8,708 bases of DNA from Gammaproteobacteria bacterium (lineage in GTDB: Bacteria > Pseudomonadota > Gammaproteobacteria > GRL18): the NCBI GenBank assembly GCA_023144715.1, contig JAGLFC010000166.1:1-8708 (forward strand). The letters run 5' to 3'. The position numbers were made by a program, and so were the translations under genes. Below, piece by piece: positions 1 through 7,568 of this stretch (position 1 is its first letter; each line of letters begins with the position of its first letter). The notes beneath the pieces are model-generated. The model was not told where the DNA came from and searched no databases. It was given only the letters and a program-made list of their open reading frames with translations.

Positions 1-2
1 TA

Positions 3-2789
3 ACACGTAGTAATCAGGCACTGTCTGAGCTACCACCCGATGTGACGCAGGTGGGTTTAACCATTACCAAACAATCCACTAATCTGGTACTCATTGCGAA
101 CCTCACGTCACCCAATGGTACATTTGATAAACTCTATTTACAAAATTATGCAGATATTCATATTAATGACCCATTAGCACGTATTCCAGGCGTTGCCACC
201 ATTACCAACTATGGACTCAATAAATATGCCATGCGTATTTGGCTCAATCCAGAACGCTTGGCGAATATGAAAATGACCGCCATGGATGTGGAGAGCGCTC
301 TTAGAGCACAAAATAATCAAGTCGCAGCAGGTAAACTCGGTCAACCACCTGTTCCTACAGGACAATCCTTTGTTTATCAGCTTAATGTACTAGGGCGTTT
401 AAAAACCCCTGAACAATTTGCAAATATTATTATTCGTGCCAATTCAGATGGTACTGTTGTACGGATTAAAGATGTGGGACGAGTCGAATTAGGGGCTGAG
501 GATTATACTTGGTCAACCTCTATGAATGGTAAAACTTCAGCTGCTTTAGGTGTATTTCAGTTAGCGAATGCGAACTCTATTGATATATCAAATGCAGTAC
601 ATGCAACCATGGAAGATCTGGCTAAACATTTTCCAGATGATATAGAATGGAGCATACACCATGATACGACAGGTTTTATTAAAGAATCCACAAGAGAAGT
701 GATTATTACGCTCATAGAAGCCATTATATTAGTGATATTAGTGGTATTTGTTTTTCTACAGAATTTTCGTAGTACATTAATTCCAACCATTGCGATTCCA
801 GTATCATTGATTGGTACCTTTATCTTTATGCTAGGCTTTGGGTTTTCTATTAATACCTTGACCTTACTGGGTTTGGTGGTGGCAATTGCACTGGTTGTTG
901 ATGATGCGATTGTGGTTGTGGAAAATGTGAACCGCCATTTAAGTACGGTCGGTGAGGATGAAGAAGTGGATATGCAAGAAATCACAGAAAAAGCCATGGC
1001 AGAAGTACGAGGCCCTATTATTGCCACCACAATTGTATTAATGGCAGTTTTTGTACCCGTCTCTTTTATTCCTGGTATGACCGGTCAGTTGTATAATCAG
1101 TTTTCTTTGACCATTGCTATATCTGTGGGTATCTCAGGTTTTAACTCGTTAACGTTAAGTCCTGCTTTGGCAGCTATTTTTTTACGCCCAGAACATGCCA
1201 AAAAGAATCGTTTAGAACAAGGCTTTAATAATGCTTTTGATAAATTATCCAATGGCTACGCTAATTTAGTTGAAGTGTTAGTCAAACTCTGGTGGTTAAC
1301 CGCTCTTATTTTTGGTGGCTTGTGCTTTTTAGCCTTAATGTTATTTGGTTCAGTACCCAGTGCTTTTGTACCTGATGAAGACCAAGGTTTTGTGCTGATT
1401 GTCAGTAAATTACCCGCAGGTTCTGGTATTGAACGTTCAGAAGCAGTGATTGATGAAGTGTCTAAAATTGCACTCAGCACGCCGGGTGTTTCCAATATTC
1501 AAGCGATACCGGGTTATAATGGTATTGATGCGGTTCAGGATACCTCTTCAGGTGTGGCTTATGTGATGTTTAAACCGTATGCCGAACGTAAGACTCCCGA
1601 AACGCAATTAGAAGGTATTATGACTGCCTTGCAAACTGAGTTATCAAAAATTCCTGATGCGAATATTATGGTGGTGAATGCAGCACCTATTCCGGGTTTA
1701 GGCTCAACGGGTGGTTTTAACTTTGAAATTAAAGACCTCAATAGTCAGGGTGTCAAAGTATTGGCTAAAGTAGCGAAAGATTTTGTCGAAGCTGCTAATA
1801 ATCGTCCTGAATTAGCAGGTGTTTATATGACCTTTGATGCGGAAGTACCACAACGTTTTATTGATATTGATCGTGTTAAAATTATGACGCATGGTGTCAA
1901 TTTAGATGATGTTTTTTCTACTCTACAGATCAATTTAGGTTCTTTGTATGTCAACCAATTTAATAAATTTGGTCGAGTCTACCGAGTGTATCTACAAGCA
2001 GAGCAAGATGCTCGTCTCAAGGAGGAAGATATTACTCGCCTGAGAGTCCGTAATGATAAAGGCGAAATGATGCCATTGAGTGCCTTTGTCACTATTGAGA
2101 AGATCGTAGGACCTTATAATATTACTCACTATAATGAGTATGCTTCGGTACAAATTAATGGTGATGCTGCACCAGGATTTAGTTCAGGACAGGCAAATGA
2201 TGCAATGGAACAATTAGCAGAAGATCATCTACCGAATGGTTTTAGTTATGAGTGGACGAATATGGTTTACCAACAAAAGAAAGCAGGTAATCTTGCTCCT
2301 ATTGTCTTTGCTATGTCATTAGTCTTCGTATTTTTAGTACTGGCCGCACAATATGAAAGTTGGGCGATGCCATTTATGATTTTATTAGCCATTCCCTTAG
2401 GATTACTGGGTGCCATTGGATCGTTGGCATTACGTGATATGAATTTGGATGTGTATGGTCAAATTGGTCTAGTACTGCTGATTGGCTTGGTCTCTAAAAA
2501 CTCTATTTTAATTGTACAATTTGCGAAGGATCTCCATGATAGTGGTACCAGTATCATGGATTCAGCAAAAGAAGCAGCTCGTATTCGTTTACGTCCTATT
2601 TTAATGACAGCCTTTGCCTTTATTGTGGGTCTAATGCCATTGGTCTTGGCAAGTGGTGCAGGCGCAAATTCACGTCAATCATTAGGCACAGCCGTTGTAG
2701 GCGGTCTCACATTGGCAACCATATTGATTATCTTTGTGCCTATCTTCTATGTCGTTATTGAACGTTTTCGGGAGCGAAAGTCATCATGA
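3..2789 (+). CDS. RND-family multidrug efflux permease (HAE1, MexF/OqxB-like), 5'-truncated by the window edge
   Basis: This is the inner-membrane proton/drug antiporter subunit of a tripartite RND pump. The frame is open from base 3, and the residues before the GTG at 42 already match the family (NQALSELPPDV), so that GTG is internal and the true start lies outside the window. Counting V42 as residue 1, there are 915 residues; about 110 N-terminal residues (TM1 and the start of the porter domain) are missing compared with the usual 1030-1060. Visible hallmarks are the TM4 proton-relay pair D287-D288 in VVDDAIVVVEN, the TM10 lysine K819 (GLVSKNSILIVQFAKDL), and the TM11 R849 and T856 in RLRPILMT, matching AcrB D407, D408, K940, R971 and T978. 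TM6 reads FNSLTLSPALAA, as in MexF/OqxB rather than AcrB. No frameshift or internal stop is seen, so it should be functional. The substrate cannot be read from sequence. The stop overlaps the next small frame by ATGA. Confidence 0.95.
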   Translation, partial: TRSNQALSELPPDVTQVGLTITKQSTNLVLIANLTSPNGTFDKLYLQNYADIHINDPLARIPGVATITNYGLNKYAMRIWLNPERLANMKMTAMDVESALRAQNNQVAAGKLGQPPVPTGQSFVYQLNVLGRLKTPEQFANIIIRANSDGTVVRIKDVGRVELGAEDYTWSTSMNGKTSAALGVFQLANANSIDISNAVHATMEDLAKHFPDDIEWSIHHDTTGFIKESTREVIITLIEAIILVILVVFVFLQNFRSTLIPTIAIPVSLIGTFIFMLGFGFSINTLTLLGLVVAIALVVDDAIVVVENVNRHLSTVGEDEEVDMQEITEKAMAEVRGPIIATTIVLMAVFVPVSFIPGMTGQLYNQFSLTIAISVGISGFNSLTLSPALAAIFLRPEHAKKNRLEQGFNNAFDKLSNGYANLVEVLVKLWWLTALIFGGLCFLALMLFGSVPSAFVPDEDQGFVLIVSKLPAGSGIERSEAVIDEVSKIALSTPGVSNIQAIPGYNGIDAVQDTSSGVAYVMFKPYAERKTPETQLEGIMTALQTELSKIPDANIMVVNAAPIPGLGSTGGFNFEIKDLNSQGVKVLAKVAKDFVEAANNRPELAGVYMTFDAEVPQRFIDIDRVKIMTHGVNLDDVFSTLQINLGSLYVNQFNKFGRVYRVYLQAEQDARLKEEDITRLRVRNDKGEMMPLSAFVTIEKIVGPYNITHYNEYASVQINGDAAPGFSSGQANDAMEQLAEDHLPNGFSYEWTNMVYQQKKAGNLAPIVFAMSLVFVFLVLAAQYESWAMPFMILLAIPLGLLGAIGSLALRDMNLDVYGQIGLVLLIGLVSKNSILIVQFAKDLHDSGTSIMDSAKEAARIRLRPILMTAFAFIVGLMPLVLASGAGANSRQSLGTAVVGGLTLATILIIFVPIFYVVIERFRERKSS
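2771..2774 (+). promoter_or_regulatory. Candidate Shine-Dalgarno GGAG for the small frame at 2786
   Basis: GGAG lies inside the last codons of the permease gene, 11 bases before the ATG at 2786. It is a better purine-rich match than anything in front of the adaptor ATG at 2857, where only GGG (2845-2847) is available inside a palindrome. This suggests ribosomes may load or re-initiate here and reach the adaptor through coupling. The inference is modest because the spacing is slightly long. Confidence 0.4.
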
Positions 2790-2860
2790 AAAATTTTTTT
2801 ATAGTATTAATATTAGCCACACAATCTGTTAACTTTTGTAATATGGGTACGTACCAATGA
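2786..2860 (+). CDS. Possible 24-codon linking peptide between permease and adaptor
   Basis: A short open frame starts with the ATG at 2786-2788, overlapping the permease TGA (2787-2789). It ends with the TGA at 2858-2860, overlapping the adaptor ATG (2857-2859), so there is an ATGA junction at both ends. The predicted peptide begins MKNFFIVLILA, a Lys followed by a hydrophobic run that resembles the start of a signal peptide, then a polar tail with one Cys and no clear cleavage site or lipobox. I do not recognise a family. It may be a translated coupling element that carries ribosomes across the otherwise 67-base gap to the adaptor. It could also be a remnant of an older signal sequence, or chance. 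At this length coding potential cannot be judged; the case rests on the two exact overlaps and the GGAG upstream. Confidence 0.35.
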   Translation: MKNFFIVLILATQSVNFCNMGTYQ

Positions 2861-4047
2861 TAAAACATCTCTTTAATAACAATATTTCTCCATTCATTGT
2901 AATGGGAATAATATTACTGCTTACACAGTTATCGGCTTGTAATAAAGAAAAACCTGTTGTTGCACCACCTCCACCACCCAAAGTAGTGACAACACCTGTG
3001 CTAGAACAAACTGTACCGTTTATCATGCAGTTTCCTGGCACGGTAACACCCTATAAAGAAGTAGCGATTAAGCCACGAGTATCAGGCTATGTTGGAGCAC
3101 ATCAATTTTTAGAAGGTAGCTTTGTAAAAAAAGGGGATCTTTTATATGAGATTGATCCACAACCTTTTCAAGCCACACTTGATGCCGCTAATGCCAAATT
3201 AGAGCAAGATAAAGCAACTTTAGCATTTTGGACTTCAGAACTTAAACGTTATAATAAATTGGTAAAAAGAGGGGCTATTTCTAAAGAAAAACGTGATACC
3301 ACTGCGACTCGGAAAAAAGAATTTTTAGCAACGATCAATCAGGATAAAGCCGATATTCAACAAGCAAAACTTGACTTGGGCTATGCTCATATTACAGCTC
3401 CTTTTGATGGCTGGATTCAAAAAACAAAAGTCTATGACGGAGCAGTGGTTTCTAAACAAGTCACTGAGTTAACGACTTTAATTGCACTTGATCCTATTTA
3501 TGTTATTTTTAATCTAAGTCGTCAAGAAGCTTATATTATTCAACAATTATCCAAACAAGGTTTAGGTCCTAAAAAACGCAGTGATATGACAGGTTCTATC
3601 ATTCTTTCCGATGGCACAGCTTATCCTCAAGAAGGGCATGTTGATTTCACTAACTCATCGTTTAATCCTAATACGGATACAATGGAAGCACGTGTTATTT
3701 TCCCCAATAAATTACCAGATGATGCCGACAATAACCAAATGATGTTATCTCTAATTCCGGGGCAATATGTCCCCTTAAATTTAACGGTCGGTCATCGTCC
3801 TAATAGCTTATTAATTCCAAAAACAGCCTTGATAGAAACACAAGAAGGGAGCTTTGTTTTTACCGTCGATAAAGACAATAAAGTTAAAAAGCAGATGGTT
3901 ACAACAGGCGTTGCCTATAAAGGTTCTTGGATAATAAAGAAAGGCTTGAAAAAAGGAGATGTGGTGGTCTCTCAAGGCACACAAAAAATAAAAAAATCAG
4001 GTGTACAAGTGTCGCCTGTTAAAGCCAAAAAAGACAAACCTGAGTAA
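2857..4047 (+). CDS. RND efflux periplasmic adaptor (membrane fusion protein), lipoprotein
   Basis: This 396-residue protein is the adaptor that joins the RND permease to an outer-membrane channel in the periplasm. Residues 1-27 form a signal peptide ending in the lipobox LSAC with lipidated C28. A proline-rich linker (APPPPPPK, about 36-42) follows. Residues 66-104 and 176-202 form the split lipoyl domain (FPGTVTPYKEVAIKPRVSGYV and LDLGYAHITAPFDGWI). The alpha-helical hairpin lies between them (about 105-175), the beta-barrel covers about 205-310, and the membrane-proximal domain runs to about 385. Length and order are typical of the AcrA/MexE family. The ATG at 2857 is the only sensible start because the same frame has a TAA at 2839. 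It follows the permease and is probably co-transcribed and translationally coupled with it. Residues after the Cys are N29-K30; Lys at +3 also occurs in MexA, but membrane sorting cannot be settled from this. The gene ends 34 bases from the convergent kinase. Confidence 0.93.
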   Translation: MIKHLFNNNISPFIVMGIILLLTQLSACNKEKPVVAPPPPPKVVTTPVLEQTVPFIMQFPGTVTPYKEVAIKPRVSGYVGAHQFLEGSFVKKGDLLYEIDPQPFQATLDAANAKLEQDKATLAFWTSELKRYNKLVKRGAISKEKRDTTATRKKEFLATINQDKADIQQAKLDLGYAHITAPFDGWIQKTKVYDGAVVSKQVTELTTLIALDPIYVIFNLSRQEAYIIQQLSKQGLGPKKRSDMTGSIILSDGTAYPQEGHVDFTNSSFNPNTDTMEARVIFPNKLPDDADNNQMMLSLIPGQYVPLNLTVGHRPNSLLIPKTALIETQEGSFVFTVDKDNKVKKQMVTTGVAYKGSWIIKKGLKKGDVVVSQGTQKIKKSGVQVSPVKAKKDKPE

Positions 4048-4081
4048 GATAAAGTATTTATTATTAGAATGATATATTTGT

Positions 4082-5956
4082 TTAAGCAATGGGGATAGTA
4101 AAAGAAAAGATTGTACCTCTTGTTAGATTGAGATTTGCCCATAAACGACCTCCATGTTCTTCAATAATAGAGCGACTAATAGACAGTCCCATCCCCATAC
4201 CTTCGGTCTTAGTCGTATAAAAAGCATCGAATAACAAATCACTGTCTTGTTCTTGAGTACTAATACCCTTACCATTATCTTGTACTGATAGTTTAACGGC
4301 TCTTACTCCTTCAAGTTGGGCAGAAATAATAATAGTATTTTGTCTATGAATCCCTTTTGTCATAGATTCAATAGCATTGATGATTAAATTACATAGTACC
4401 TGCTGTAATTGCACATTGTCACCTAATATCGGTGGTAAATGAAAGTCAATATTTTGCTTGATGAGGATATTGTGTTGTTCTATTTTATTTTGTAAAAGCA
4501 TTAAGGTATTGTAAATCATGTTCTTAACAGAGACAGGCTTTTGTTCAAAAGGCTCTTTTTTTAATGCCATACGTATCCGTGTTAATATTTCTTCAGCATG
4601 TCGATTGCCCATAATAATGCCATTTAATGCTTGTTTAATATCACTTTCGGGTATTGGTTTCTTGATAAGAAAACGCTGTGTATTCTGAGCATAAGTACGA
4701 ATAGCAGATAAGGGTTGATTCAATTCATGAGCCAAAGAAGCTGCAATTTCTCCCATAGATAATAGTTGTGATATATGGTTACGTTCATCCCTAAGTTTTT
4801 GTAAAGCCTGTTCTGCTTGTCTACGTCGGCCTTCTTGAATAATTAAAGTCAGTAGTATAAATATAAGGATTAAAATACTGGATATTGCTACCACGACTTC
4901 TTGTTTATAGGTGCTCCAAATAGAATTATCTTGATCAAGAATAATACTATCAGGAGGCAGTTTATCCATATTAATGGACCAATTTTTAAGGGCTTGCTTA
5001 TTAAATAGTATTTGATGGTCACTGTCTATTAAATTCAAAGTTTTTGGTGATTTTCCTATTAATATATTTTTTGCTAGAGTAGCAAATTTTTTACCCTGAT
5101 AGTCAGCACTGAGTAAATTTCCTCCGACAATATTGTATTTTATATAAGGCTTTAGAATACCAAATATAGGGGCATTAGCTCGCTGAGATATTTGACCTAG
5201 AATGTCTTTGGCCACAAAAGAATGACCTTTTATATCACGAAGAAAACTTAAAAAGAGAATTACGGCATTATCGGGTAATTGTGATACTTTTAAAAGCAAC
5301 TCTTCTAGTGATAAATCATCCAAATAATGAGTTGTAAAAGGGTCATTAAGCTGTGAGAGAGATTTTTGGGTAATTGCTTTGAATTTTTGATCAGTAAGTG
5401 ATTGACCTGTAATAATAAATAAATTTTTTCTATCGGGGAGTAATTGTTGAATAATCATGCTTGTTTTTTTTACATCAATTCCCCAATACGTTAACAACCA
5501 GTTTTCCTTTAATAAATATTTAGAGCTGTCTTTTAATTGATCGGTTACTAAAATCAAAGGAATATCACCAAATAAATCAATAGCATATTCGGACATTAAA
5601 TCACTGGTTTCATTACCAAATGCGATGACTAAATCAATTTTTTGTTGATGATATTTATAGCGATAGAGATCAATAATTTTATTACGATAAATTTGATCAG
5701 GGAAGCGTGATTGATCAGTGTATTCTACATCCAATATAAATGAATGGGATGATTGAGACACTAGATTTTTTCTTAGGCTTTGTTCAATATGAAAGGCAAA
5801 GGGTAATCCCTGTTTATATGAAAAAATTGCTAAAATTCGTTTGGGAGCTTGATAATGATTATTAGCAAATAGATTTAGACTTGGATATAAGCAAAGAGTC
5901 ATCACAATAAGGATGCTGTGCAAAAATAAGTGTTTAAATATTTGAATGGGAATCAT
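4082..5956 (-). CDS. Membrane sensor histidine kinase with periplasmic-binding-protein-like sensor domain (TtrS/FixL-type kinase core)
   Basis: This is predicted to be an inner-membrane kinase that senses a ligand in the periplasm and phosphorylates a response regulator. I start it at the ATG at 5956. An upstream TTG at 5998 would add 14 polar residues with no ribosome site before a clean signal/anchor helix. Numbering from that TTG (638 residues), there is a hydrophobic N-terminus at 23-45, a periplasmic domain at about 52-330 resembling ABC-type substrate-binding sensors (RILAIFSYKQGLPF, then DLVIAFGNE, IPLILVTD, APIFGILKPY), and a second TM helix at 367-388. The cytoplasmic HisKA has H424 in AHELNQPLSAIRTYAQ. 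The ATPase domain has the N box NLIINAIESM (N541), the G1 box DNGKG (574-578), FDAFYTTK, and the G2 box GMGMGLS (600-606). All catalytic motifs are intact and there is no receiver or output domain. The natural partner is the regulator at 7565-8239. The sensed ligand is unknown. Confidence 0.9.
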   Translation of the reverse strand: MIPIQIFKHLFLHSILIVMTLCLYPSLNLFANNHYQAPKRILAIFSYKQGLPFAFHIEQSLRKNLVSQSSHSFILDVEYTDQSRFPDQIYRNKIIDLYRYKYHQQKIDLVIAFGNETSDLMSEYAIDLFGDIPLILVTDQLKDSSKYLLKENWLLTYWGIDVKKTSMIIQQLLPDRKNLFIITGQSLTDQKFKAITQKSLSQLNDPFTTHYLDDLSLEELLLKVSQLPDNAVILFLSFLRDIKGHSFVAKDILGQISQRANAPIFGILKPYIKYNIVGGNLLSADYQGKKFATLAKNILIGKSPKTLNLIDSDHQILFNKQALKNWSINMDKLPPDSIILDQDNSIWSTYKQEVVVAISSILILIFILLTLIIQEGRRRQAEQALQKLRDERNHISQLLSMGEIAASLAHELNQPLSAIRTYAQNTQRFLIKKPIPESDIKQALNGIIMGNRHAEEILTRIRMALKKEPFEQKPVSVKNMIYNTLMLLQNKIEQHNILIKQNIDFHLPPILGDNVQLQQVLCNLIINAIESMTKGIHRQNTIIISAQLEGVRAVKLSVQDNGKGISTQEQDSDLLFDAFYTTKTEGMGMGLSISRSIIEEHGGRLWANLNLTRGTIFSFTIPIA

Positions 5957-5977
5957 TTTATCTGCTGATGTGCGAAT

Positions 5978-6011
5978 GTTATAATCATAATTAATCAAGA
6001 GTGATTATAAC
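5978..6011. promoter_or_regulatory. Divergent promoter/operator candidate between the two kinase genes
   Basis: A perfect 10-bp inverted repeat, GTTATAATCA (5978-5987) and TGATTATAAC (6002-6011), is separated by 14 bases. Within it the hexamer TAATCA occurs at 5982 and 5992, and its complement TGATTA at 6002, so three half-sites are spaced exactly 10 bp apart, one helical turn. Each outer arm contains a consensus -10 TATAAT: on the plus strand at 5980-5985 (facing the hybrid kinase) and on the minus strand at 6009-6004 (facing the membrane kinase). No good -35 lies at 16-18 bp from either, which would suit activator-dependent promoters. The minus-strand start point would fall near 5997, agreeing with the ATG at 5956 rather than the TTG at 5998. 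The binding protein is unknown; the nearby LuxR-type regulator is the first candidate. Confidence 0.5.
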
Positions 6012-6062
6012 GAATAAAAAGCATAAAATACGATTTATATATTTAAGGCTAATAGGTTTACA

Positions 6063-7568
6063 ATGTTTGATAAAGATAATTTCTATAGATCATTACTGAA
6101 TGATATGCTGACATTTGTTGCAGTATTGGATTCAAAAGGCGTGGTTTTATTTTGTAATAATTCACCTCTTAATATCGCTGGTCTTAAATTAGAAGAAATA
6201 CAGGGCAAGAAATTTTATGATGCACCTTGGTTTGCTAATACACGAAAAGAAATTAAATATGATATTGAACAATGTACTCGTGGAGAAAAAACCATGCGTG
6301 AAATTCAATATATAGCCTCTGATGGTAGTTTTAGATGGATGGAATGGAATATTTATCCCACTTGGAATAAGCAAGGTAAGATACAATATTTAATTCCTGA
6401 AGGACGAGATATTACCGAGTATAAGAAAAAAGAAGAACAGTTACGGCAAAGTCAAAAAATGGATGTTCTAGGTAAATTTACAGGTGGTATAGCTCACGAT
6501 TATAATAACATATTGGCCATTATTAAGGGCTTTACAGAGCTTATTAATAATAGTATTGATAATGATACAAAACTAACAAAATATACTCACCAAATACAAC
6601 GTGCTACTGAACGTGGTGCTGTACTGACTCGAAAGTTATTAACCTTTACTCAGCAAAAAATAGCGGATATTCAGGTGATTAATCTAAATGATCAACTGAA
6701 TGAATTGCAGCCTATTTTAGAAAAAACACTCACTCCAAACATTATACTCATTTATGAGTTAGCAGATAATTTATGGTCACTAGAGCTCAATTCAGGTGAT
6801 TTAGAAGATGTGATTATTAATATGAGTATTAATGCAATGCACTCTATGGAATCAGGTGGTCAGTTATCTATTCGTACTCTAAATAAGACCTTTGATGAAA
6901 AAGAGAGCCATCATCTTAGTATAACAGGGGATTATGTATTATTTATGATCAGTGATACTGGTTGTGGTATGGATAACCAAACGAAAGAAAAAATATTTGA
7001 ACCTTTTTTTTCTACTAAAAAAGAAGAGGGTACAGGCTTGGGTTTAAGTCAGGTATTTAACTTTATGAAACAAGTAAAAGGGGAAATTGAAGTCTTTTCT
7101 GAGCTTGATATAGGTACTCGTTTTGTACTTTACTTTCCAGCCACTCATAAAATGATTACTGAAAAAATACTCTTATCAGAGGATAAACAACGTAATTTTC
7201 ATGGAACAGAAACGTTATTAATTGTTGATGATGAGCCTTCAATGCTTGATCTTGCATACGAAATTTTGACTGAAAAAGGTTATACAGTATTTACCGCCAT
7301 TAATGGTAAAAAGGCATTAATTGTCTTAGAACAAGAGAAGATTGATCTCATTGTGTCGGATGTTATTATGCCTCAGATGAATGGCTATCAATTAGCAAAT
7401 CATGTCCAAACACATTATCCTCATATTAAGATACAAATTGCCAGTGGTTTTGAATCTAATCACCACACGATTATGGAAGATGAACGATTGAGACTTAATA
7501 TTCTCTATAAACCTTATAATTCTTATGATTTATTAATGAAGGTACGTGATTTATTAGATGATTGCTAG
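6063..7568 (+). CDS. Soluble hybrid histidine kinase: PAS - HisKA - HATPase - receiver
   Basis: This 501-residue protein has no signal peptide or membrane helix, so it should act in the cytoplasm. An N-terminal PAS domain (about 8-120, ending PEGRDITEYKKKEEQL) is the probable sensor, followed by a short helical linker. The dimerisation/phosphoacceptor domain has H145 in GGIAHDYNNILAIIKGF. The ATPase domain has the N box NMSINAMHSM (N257), the G1 box DTGCGMD (298-304), FEPFFSTK (312-319), and the G2 box GTGLGLS (323-329). A C-terminal receiver (about 383-500) has the acidic pair D389-D390, phosphoacceptor D433 (SDVIMPQMNG), S461 and K483 (YKP), all intact. There is no HPt or DNA-binding domain, so output must pass to another protein or the receiver is regulatory. 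PAS sequence gives no clear cofactor; heme, flavin or another ligand cannot be told. Weak ribosome-site matches are AAGG at 6045 and AGG at 6054. Its stop shares CTAG with the convergent regulator. Confidence 0.92.
   Translation: MFDKDNFYRSLLNDMLTFVAVLDSKGVVLFCNNSPLNIAGLKLEEIQGKKFYDAPWFANTRKEIKYDIEQCTRGEKTMREIQYIASDGSFRWMEWNIYPTWNKQGKIQYLIPEGRDITEYKKKEEQLRQSQKMDVLGKFTGGIAHDYNNILAIIKGFTELINNSIDNDTKLTKYTHQIQRATERGAVLTRKLLTFTQQKIADIQVINLNDQLNELQPILEKTLTPNIILIYELADNLWSLELNSGDLEDVIINMSINAMHSMESGGQLSIRTLNKTFDEKESHHLSITGDYVLFMISDTGCGMDNQTKEKIFEPFFSTKKEEGTGLGLSQVFNFMKQVKGEIEVFSELDIGTRFVLYFPATHKMITEKILLSEDKQRNFHGTETLLIVDDEPSMLDLAYEILTEKGYTVFTAINGKKALIVLEQEKIDLIVSDVIMPQMNGYQLANHVQTHYPHIKIQIASGFESNHHTIMEDERLRLNILYKPYNSYDLLMKVRDLLDDC

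Noticed and set aside
557..1030. Antisense open frame of 157 codons inside the permease gene
   Set aside because: It is opposite a strongly conserved RND segment (TM3-TM5 with the DD motif); the translation is Ser/Thr/Ile-rich with no family resemblance. The same applies to shorter antisense frames at 174-365, 1256-1495 and 1559-1741.
2789..2800. A5T7 run after the permease stop, considered as a terminator or slippage site
   Set aside because: No GC-rich stem precedes it, so it does not look like an intrinsic terminator. The adaptor frame has a TAA at 2839, so slippage could not fuse the reading frames.
2829..3041. Minus-strand frame across the adaptor start, with a Gly run
   Set aside because: The Gly run is only the complement of the adaptor's proline-rich linker; no ribosome site or family features.
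4048..4081. Gap between convergent adaptor and kinase genes, checked for a bidirectional terminator
   Set aside because: Only 34 AT-rich bases, with no stem-loop I could pair convincingly.
5957..5998. TTG at 5998 as start of the membrane kinase
   Set aside because: It has no ribosome site, adds a polar segment before the signal/anchor helix, and lies at or before the predicted transcript start near 5997; the ATG at 5956 is preferred.
6189..6386. Antisense frame within the PAS domain of the hybrid kinase
   Set aside because: Phe/Ile-rich complement of a clear PAS coding sequence.
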